The notes under the pieces were generated by a model, which worked only from the letters and a program-made list of their open reading frames with translations, did no database searches and was not told where the DNA came from. This document shows positions 59,438-64,000 of a stretch of 64,000 nt of DNA, piece by piece (position 1 is the first letter of the stretch; every line of letters begins with the position of its first letter). The DNA comes from Agromyces sp. ISL-38 (GTDB taxonomy: Bacteria; Actinomycetota; Actinomycetes; Actinomycetales; Microbacteriaceae), in NCBI RefSeq assembly GCF_018613935.1, contig NZ_JAGGPF010000008.1, positions 62,001 to 126,000 of the forward strand. The letters are read 5' to 3'. A program made the position numbers and the translations under genes.

Positions 59438-60091
59438 TCATTCGGTGGATCGCGACGCCTCGAGCAGGTTGGTCACCTCGTCATCGGTCGTCTGGCGGAA
59501 GTCGACGTAGTGCATGCCGACGGCCATGAACCCGCGGGGCGCCGAGAGGCACACTACTTCGTCGACCTCGGGCAGTGCGGCCAGTTCGTCGAGGCTGTCC
59601 GGCGCGCCGACCGGGGTCGCCACGATGATGTGCGCGGCGCCCTGCGCATGCGCCACGGCGCAGGCGACCTTCGCGGTCGCTCCCGTTGCGATCCCGTCGT
59701 CGACGATGATCGCCGTGCGCCCTTCGAGGTCGATCGGGCCCGCACCGCCGCGGAATCGTGCGACCCGCGACTCGAGCTCGGCGCGCTCGCGTTGTTCGAT
59801 GGAGGCGAGCTGGGCGGAGGTGACCCGTCCATGGTCGACGATGTCGTCGTTCAGCACACGCGCCTCACGCTCGCCGATCGCCCCCATCGCGACCTCGGGC
59901 TGGCCCGGCACGCCGAGCTTGCGCACGACGAGCACGTCGAGCGGTGCTCCGAGTTCGCGGGCGACCTCGGCTGCCACGGGAACGCCGCCGCGCGGAAGCC
60001 CGAGTACAACCACCGGCCCCTCGAACTCGCGATCGGCGAGCGCCGCTGCGAGGCGACGACCGGCTTCGATTCGGTTGCTGAAGTGTTCCAT
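59438..60091 (-). CDS. Phosphoribosyltransferase family protein
   Basis: 217 residues. PRPP loop AIIVDDGIATGATAKVA is exact. VVVLGLPRGGVPVAAEVARELGAPLDVLVVRKLGVPGQPEVAMGAIGE (partial) is the hallmark of the group often fused or linked to dienelactone hydrolase-like proteins, whose substrate is not known. ATG 60091 (MEHFSNRIEAGRRLA) is chosen; the in-frame extension to 60169 lacks family features. It is convergent with the PrmC-like gene. Confidence 0.9.
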   Translation of the reverse strand: MEHFSNRIEAGRRLAAALADREFEGPVVVLGLPRGGVPVAAEVARELGAPLDVLVVRKLGVPGQPEVAMGAIGEREARVLNDDIVDHGRVTSAQLASIEQRERAELESRVARFRGGAGPIDLEGRTAIIVDDGIATGATAKVACAVAHAQGAAHIIVATPVGAPDSLDELAALPEVDEVVCLSAPRGFMAVGMHYVDFRQTTDDEVTNLLEASRSTE

Positions 60092-60324
60092 GAGTCCGCT
60101 GCTGTTCCGGATCAGTTCATGTTTGCACGCGGGCGAATGGGCCATCACCCCCCTTGACATGCCTGCCAAACGACCACCGGCATAGCGCGCGGCATCCGCA
60201 TCGTCAAGCCCTTGTTGCCCCTTCGGCCTCGACTTAGCGTCGAAGGCACGAGCTTCGCGATTCCGTCGAACGACGCAACGACATCAAGGACACCTGCGCG
60301 ACGAATAGGGGGTCTCGCAGGGTT

Positions 60325-60373
60325 GGGGAACGTGGCCGGGCGACAGGGGGTCGCCCGGCCTCGTCTGTTCCCC
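60325..60373 (+). terminator. Long composite hairpin upstream of the SBP-VWA gene
   Basis: Inner perfect 11-bp stem (60334-60344 with 60350-60360, GGCCGGGCGAC) and an outer GGGGAAC/GTTCCCC pairing separated by a bulge. It is far from the 5' end of the phosphoribosyltransferase gene and ends 33 nt before a new -10, so it may insulate the downstream promoter. It lies in a 370-nt gap (60092-60461) without genes. Confidence 0.6.
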
Positions 60374-60405
60374 TGAGCGAAGTTCGCTTCTCTGGTTCCG
60401 TCGCC

Positions 60406-60437
60406 TACACTGTTCAAATCCTTCCCCCGAAAGGGGG
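60406..60437 (+). promoter_or_regulatory. Promoter and 5' leader hairpin of the SBP-VWA gene
   Basis: TACACT (60406-60411) is a good -10. The leader starting near 60418 contains CCCCCGAAAGGGGG (60424-60437), a perfect 5-bp stem with a GAAA tetraloop, ahead of AAGGAT (60448-60453) and the GTG at 60462. The hairpin may stabilise the mRNA. Confidence 0.6.
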
Positions 60438-60461
60438 ACCCGTTCACAAGGATTCGGCGGC

Positions 60462-62204
60462 GTGATGCCCGCTGGGCTTGGAGTGTCCGTGGGGCGTCAC
60501 AGTATCTCGGCCGCCGCGAAGCGGCCGGGTCGAAGACTCGTGCTTTCGATCATCGCGGCGCTCGCCGTCGTCGGAATCGTCGGATCCGGTGTCTTCCTCT
60601 GGGTCGGCGGATACCTCAGCCCACTGTTCGCCGCGGCCGACATGGGTTGCACCGATCCCGAACAGCTCGTCATCGTGGCCGACCCATCGATCGCGCCCGC
60701 GCTCGCCGGCATCGCGAAGGACTTCGACGCCGCCTCCGAGGAGTGCGTCGCCACCAAGGTGAAGTCGCAGGACTCGGCCGACACTGCTGCGGTACTCGCT
60801 TCCGGCAACTCGAAGGCCGATGCCTGGGTGCCCGAGTCGAGCGTCTGGCTCGACCGCATGGCGGCCACTGCGACCTCGCTCGGGCAGAGCGCTCCCGACG
60901 TCGACGTGCGCGAGTCCATCGCGAGCACGCCCGTCGTGTTCGCGGCCGCCGCCACCAAGGCCACCGATCTCGCGACCGAGCCGGTGACGTGGACTCGTGT
61001 GCTAGGCGGCACCCTGCCCACGATCCTGCCCGACCCCGAGGCATCCGCCGCGAGCCTTGCCGGCCTGCTCGCGCTGCGCGGGCATTCCTCTCCTGACGAT
61101 CCGCGCCAGTTCGCGGGAGCCATGATCGAGCTCGGCAAGTCGATTCCCGCGTCGACGAGCGCCGCATTCGGAGCACTCGGCGCGACCGAGCAACCCGCCG
61201 TGGTGATCACGACCGAAGCCCAGGTCGCCGCCTACAACCTCCGCGACCCGGCCGAGCCGCTCGTGGCCGCGTACCCGGTCGACGGCACGGTCGCCCTCGA
61301 CTACCCACTCGTGTTCCTCGCGAGTGCTTCGAGCGGAGATGATGCGGCGGGAGGTGGCTCGGCCGACACTGCGGATGCGGGCGTCGCGTCGCACTCGGAG
61401 CTGCTCGGGGCCTTCGAAGCCGCCATACGCGAATCCGGCGCCGAGCTCGCCACGGCCGGATTCCGTGCCCCCGACGGCAGCGGTTCGCTCGAGATCGCGG
61501 GCGTCGGTGCGGAGGCGCCCACCGCCGAGCAAGCGCTCGACGCCCCTGCGCAGCTCGAGATCCTTCGGGCCTGGGGTGTGCTCACGCTGCGCTCCCGCAT
61601 GCTCGCCGTCATCGACGTCTCGGGCTCGATGGAGGAGCCCGCCGAGAACGGCCTGCGCCGCATCGACATCTTCCAGCAGGCAGCGGTCGGGGCGATGGGG
61701 AAGTTCTCCGGCGAAGTGGAGATGGGCGTGTGGGTCTTCTCGACCGCTCGGAACGGCGACCTCGACTACGAGGACCTCTCGCCCATCGCGCCACTCGCGG
61801 ATGCCGCGCATATGCAGGAGATCGCGGGCATCATCCAATCACTGCCCGCTCGCCTCGGTGGTGCGACCGGGCTCTACGACACGACGCTCGCCGCTGTGCA
61901 GCGCGTGCGCGAGGCGTATGACCCCGAGAAGGTGAACTCGGTGCTGCTCATCACCGACGGCAAGAACGAGGATGAGAACGGCATCGATCTCGACACCCTG
62001 CTCGCCGAGCTCGCGAAGATCGACGACCCGACGAAGCCGGTGCCGGTCATCATGATCGGCTTCGGACCCGACACCGACCTCGCCGCGATGCAGCGCATCG
62101 CACAGGCGACGAAGGGTGCGGCGTACTCGGCATCCAAGCCCGAAGACCTCGGCATCGTGCTCGTCGACGCACTCTCGCAGCGCGCCTGCCGGCCGAACTG
62201 CTGA
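60462..62204 (+). CDS. Membrane-anchored substrate-binding and VWA domain protein
   Basis: About 580 residues. One N-terminal membrane helix (LVLSIIAALAVVGIVGSGVFLWV, partial) leads to an extracellular SBP_bac_11-like part (LVIVADPSIAPALAGIAKDF, KADAWVPESSVWLDR; about 65-320) and a von Willebrand A domain with MIDAS DVSGSM at about 383-388 and a Thr in GATGLYDT. The final Cys residues RACRPNC may form a disulfide. Such proteins likely bind a ligand or partner at the cell surface. GTG 60462 or ATG 60465 starts it. Confidence 0.88.
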   Translation: MMPAGLGVSVGRHSISAAAKRPGRRLVLSIIAALAVVGIVGSGVFLWVGGYLSPLFAAADMGCTDPEQLVIVADPSIAPALAGIAKDFDAASEECVATKVKSQDSADTAAVLASGNSKADAWVPESSVWLDRMAATATSLGQSAPDVDVRESIASTPVVFAAAATKATDLATEPVTWTRVLGGTLPTILPDPEASAASLAGLLALRGHSSPDDPRQFAGAMIELGKSIPASTSAAFGALGATEQPAVVITTEAQVAAYNLRDPAEPLVAAYPVDGTVALDYPLVFLASASSGDDAAGGGSADTADAGVASHSELLGAFEAAIRESGAELATAGFRAPDGSGSLEIAGVGAEAPTAEQALDAPAQLEILRAWGVLTLRSRMLAVIDVSGSMEEPAENGLRRIDIFQQAAVGAMGKFSGEVEMGVWVFSTARNGDLDYEDLSPIAPLADAAHMQEIAGIIQSLPARLGGATGLYDTTLAAVQRVREAYDPEKVNSVLLITDGKNEDENGIDLDTLLAELAKIDDPTKPVPVIMIGFGPDTDLAAMQRIAQATKGAAYSASKPEDLGIVLVDALSQRACRPNC

Positions 62205-62207
62205 TCA

Positions 62208-62247
62208 CATGACGAAGGGCCCGGCGTGAGCCGAGCCCTTCGTCATG
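62208..62247. terminator. Strong bidirectional terminator
   Basis: 13-bp perfect stem CATGACGAAGGGC with GCCCTTCGTCATG (62208-62220 / 62235-62247), its loop able to pair further (CGGC/GCCG). It starts 3 nt after the VWA gene stop and serves the convergent MFS gene as well. Confidence 0.9.
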
Positions 62248-62259
62248 TCGCTGGATGCG

Positions 62260-63795
62260 TCAGTGCGCCGCTGGCGCACCCTGCATCATGTCGGCCGGCT
62301 TGCGCACGAAGAATGCGCCGACGATCGCCGTGATCGAGAGGATAGCGCCCACGAGGAATGCGGCGCGGATGCCGGCGGCCTCCGAAATCTCGGACGACAC
62401 GCCCGTGGCCGCGACGGTTGCCGTGATCGCCGCCATCACCGTGATGAACAGCGCAGTGCCTGCCGCTCCGGCGACCTGCTGCACGGTGCCGACGATCGCC
62501 GAGCCGTGCGAGTACAGCCGCGGCTCGACTGACCCCAGCGCCGAGGTGAAGAGCGGCGTGAACATGAACGCGAGGCCGGCCGACAGCACGACGTGCGTTA
62601 TGAGCAGCATCCACGGCGGCGACTGCTCGGTGACCATCGTGAGCGACCACAGCACCGCGCTCACCGCGATGCTGCCGGGCACGATGAGTGGAGTCGGTCC
62701 GAAGCGGTCGAACAGGCGGCCGACCGTCGGACCGAGGAGCCCCATGGTGAGGCCACCGGGGAGGAGCATCAGCCCTGTGACGATGGGCTCGAGATGGAGC
62801 ACATTCTGCATGTAGATCGGAAGCAGGATGATGGTTCCGAAGAGCGCCGCCATCATCACCGTCATGAGGGCGACGGAGACGGCGAAGTTCGTCGAGCGGA
62901 ACGTGCGCAGATCGAGCAACGCACGGTCGGCGCGCTGGAGTGCGCGCTGGCGCAGGATGAACGCGGCGATGCCGATCGCGCCGATCGCGAGCGCGATCCA
63001 CATCGGGGCCGAGCCGTTCGAGGTGCCGCTCACCTCGCCACCGACGAGGCTCAGGCCGTAGATGATGCCGCCGAAGCCGAAGGCCGAGAGCACGACCGAG
63101 AACACGTCGATCGGGATCACGCGCGGTTCGCTCACGTTCTCGACCCGGCGGATGCCGATGACGAGCATGACGAGCGCGATGGGCAGCACCAGCCAGAACA
63201 TGAACCGCCACGAGAGGGAGTTGAGGATCAGGCCCGAGATCGTGGGCCCGATCGCGGGCGCGACCGAGATCACGATCGTGACGCGGCCCATGAGCCGGCC
63301 CCGATCACTCGGTGCCACGAGGGTCATGAGGGTGGTCATGAGGAGAGGCATCATGATGGCGGTGCCGCTCGCCTGCACGACGCGAGCGAGGAGGAGCACC
63401 TCGAAGCCCGGCGCGAGGGCGGCGATGAGGGTTCCGGCCGAGAACAGGCTCATGGCGGTGATGAAGATCGGTCTCGTCGCGAAGCGCTGCAGCAGGAAGC
63501 CCGTGATCGGGATCACGACGGCCATCGTGAGCATGAACGCGGTGGTGAGCCATTGCGCGGCAGAGATCGTGATCTCGAGGTCGTCGACGAGATGGGGGAT
63601 CGCGACGCCCATGATCGTCTCGTTGAGGATGACGACGAAGGAGGCGGCGAGCAGCAGCCAGATCACGCGATTGTTGCGAGCACCGTGCAGTGCTTCGGCG
63701 TCGGAGTGTTCGTGGAATTCAGGCATGGACGAACCGCCGACCGCTGCTGGAGCGATATCGGCGGCGTCGAGTTCAGAAGCGGCGCGTTCGGTCAA
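62260..63795 (-). CDS. DHA2 family MFS multidrug exporter
   Basis: About 488-511 residues with 14 membrane helices, EmrB/QacA type. VILNETIMGVAIPHLVDDL is helix 1, LLARVVQASGTAIMMPLLMT contains the antiporter motif C region and SDRGRLMGRVTIVISVAPAIGPTISG (partial) is the family signature. It exports drugs by proton antiport. The start is uncertain: TTG 63795 gives LTERAASELDAADIAP at the N-terminus, whereas ATG 63726 gives a shorter protein. No regulator gene is visible within the window. Confidence 0.88.
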   Translation of the reverse strand: MTERAASELDAADIAPAAVGGSSMPEFHEHSDAEALHGARNNRVIWLLLAASFVVILNETIMGVAIPHLVDDLEITISAAQWLTTAFMLTMAVVIPITGFLLQRFATRPIFITAMSLFSAGTLIAALAPGFEVLLLARVVQASGTAIMMPLLMTTLMTLVAPSDRGRLMGRVTIVISVAPAIGPTISGLILNSLSWRFMFWLVLPIALVMLVIGIRRVENVSEPRVIPIDVFSVVLSAFGFGGIIYGLSLVGGEVSGTSNGSAPMWIALAIGAIGIAAFILRQRALQRADRALLDLRTFRSTNFAVSVALMTVMMAALFGTIILLPIYMQNVLHLEPIVTGLMLLPGGLTMGLLGPTVGRLFDRFGPTPLIVPGSIAVSAVLWSLTMVTEQSPPWMLLITHVVLSAGLAFMFTPLFTSALGSVEPRLYSHGSAIVGTVQQVAGAAGTALFITVMAAITATVAATGVSSEISEAAGIRAAFLVGAILSITAIVGAFFVRKPADMMQGAPAAH

Positions 63796-63816
63796 GGAAA
63801 AGCATCCAATCAATGA

Positions 63817-63834
63817 CGGCGCAGAGCTGCGCCG
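63817..63834. promoter_or_regulatory. Inverted repeat in the divergent promoter region of the DHA2 gene
   Basis: CGGCGCAGAGCTGCGCCG has perfect 8-nt arms around AG. It lies 21 nt upstream of the TTG start of the exporter and 76 nt before the partial gene at 63911. It may be a regulator site (drug exporters are usually repressed) or a leader hairpin. Confidence 0.5.
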
Positions 63835-63910
63835 GGGAAAAGCGTCGAATACTGGGTCAACCCGCGCAGGATGATGCACTATTCCCGGATTCCGAGAAGG
63901 ATCGGAACGT

Positions 63911-64000
63911 ATGGAATCGTCTGCGCGAGGCGGTGAGGTCTACGGCGCGGGCGCCGGGCCATCGATGGGCGGCGCCCCAGGGGCGCGCTCGTCGTCGGCG
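63911..64000 (+). CDS. Partial reading frame cut by the window end
   Basis: An ATG at 63911 is preceded by GAGAAGGAT at 63894-63902. The 30 codons to the window edge are open and read MESSARGGEVYGAGAGPSMG and then Gly/Ala/Ser-rich residues, a disordered N-terminus. The gene is divergent from the exporter. The family cannot be told from this piece. Confidence 0.5.
   Translation, partial: MESSARGGEVYGAGAGPSMGGAPGARSSSA

Overview
This window looks like chromosomal core DNA of a high-GC actinobacterium, most likely Microbacteriaceae (Agromyces/Microbacterium-like). That rests on very high GC with G/C-ending codons, frequent GTG starts, actinobacterial families (DUF501, DUF4307, DUF4245, PIN-PhoH) and gene order. 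The blocks eno-ftsB-DUF501(-ppx), greA-DUF4307-small membrane protein-hemolysin III-cis-prenyltransferase, phoH2, and fum/DUF4245/xseBA/ispH/ychF occur in a similar order in mycobacteria (Rv1023-Rv1026 and Rv1080c-Rv1112). The placement is inferred from content, not from a database search.

Layout. 0-1.2 kb: a frameshifted DUF559-type gene bracketed by two related inverted repeats. 1.3-9.9 kb: eno, ftsB, DUF501, a membrane-anchored subtilase, ndh, an unusual short-armed tRNA with a UAA anticodon, a secreted FG-GAP protein and an exopolyphosphatase. 10-14.4 kb: a translationally coupled TetR-MFS-PLP enzyme-sugar lactone oxidase operon. 14.5-16.6 kb: a drug-type ABC exporter with its TetR regulator. 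16.8-28 kb: LemA/HtpX, a YcaQ-type DNA glycosylase, an AI-2E family exporter, threonine deaminase, GreA, a cis-prenyltransferase, a class V aminotransferase and PhoH. 28-45.7 kb: an ArsR/SRPBCC pair, then central metabolism and DNA repair (fumarase, carbonic anhydrase, exonuclease VII, IspH, aldolase, two tandem GlpX-type phosphatases, RmuC, a DEDDh exonuclease, YchF).

45.7-53.9 kb is the most accessory-looking stretch. It holds a MarR/hydrolase divergon with an AT-rich palindrome, dodecin, a truncated MenG/UbiE methyltransferase, a compact promoter-hairpin-terminator unit that may encode a small RNA, a frameshifted DUF4279 gene, and two paralogous anchored proteins interleaved with lipoproteins. 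53.9-64 kb: an Fpg/Nei glycosylase, a 14-bp tandem repeat, a fused TrpE-TrpG/PhzE-like synthase behind a classical Trp-codon attenuator, an epimerase remnant, a PrmC-like methyltransferase, an anchored substrate-binding/VWA protein and a DHA2 exporter.

Two window-wide patterns stand out. At least 14 genes have a TANNNT -10 hexamer exactly 6-8 nt before the start codon with no ribosome binding site, which indicates leaderless transcripts. The 9-mer GGATGCCGC (either strand) appears about 46 times by eye against roughly 2 expected from base composition. I found no CRISPR array, prophage, insertion sequence, rRNA or replication origin.
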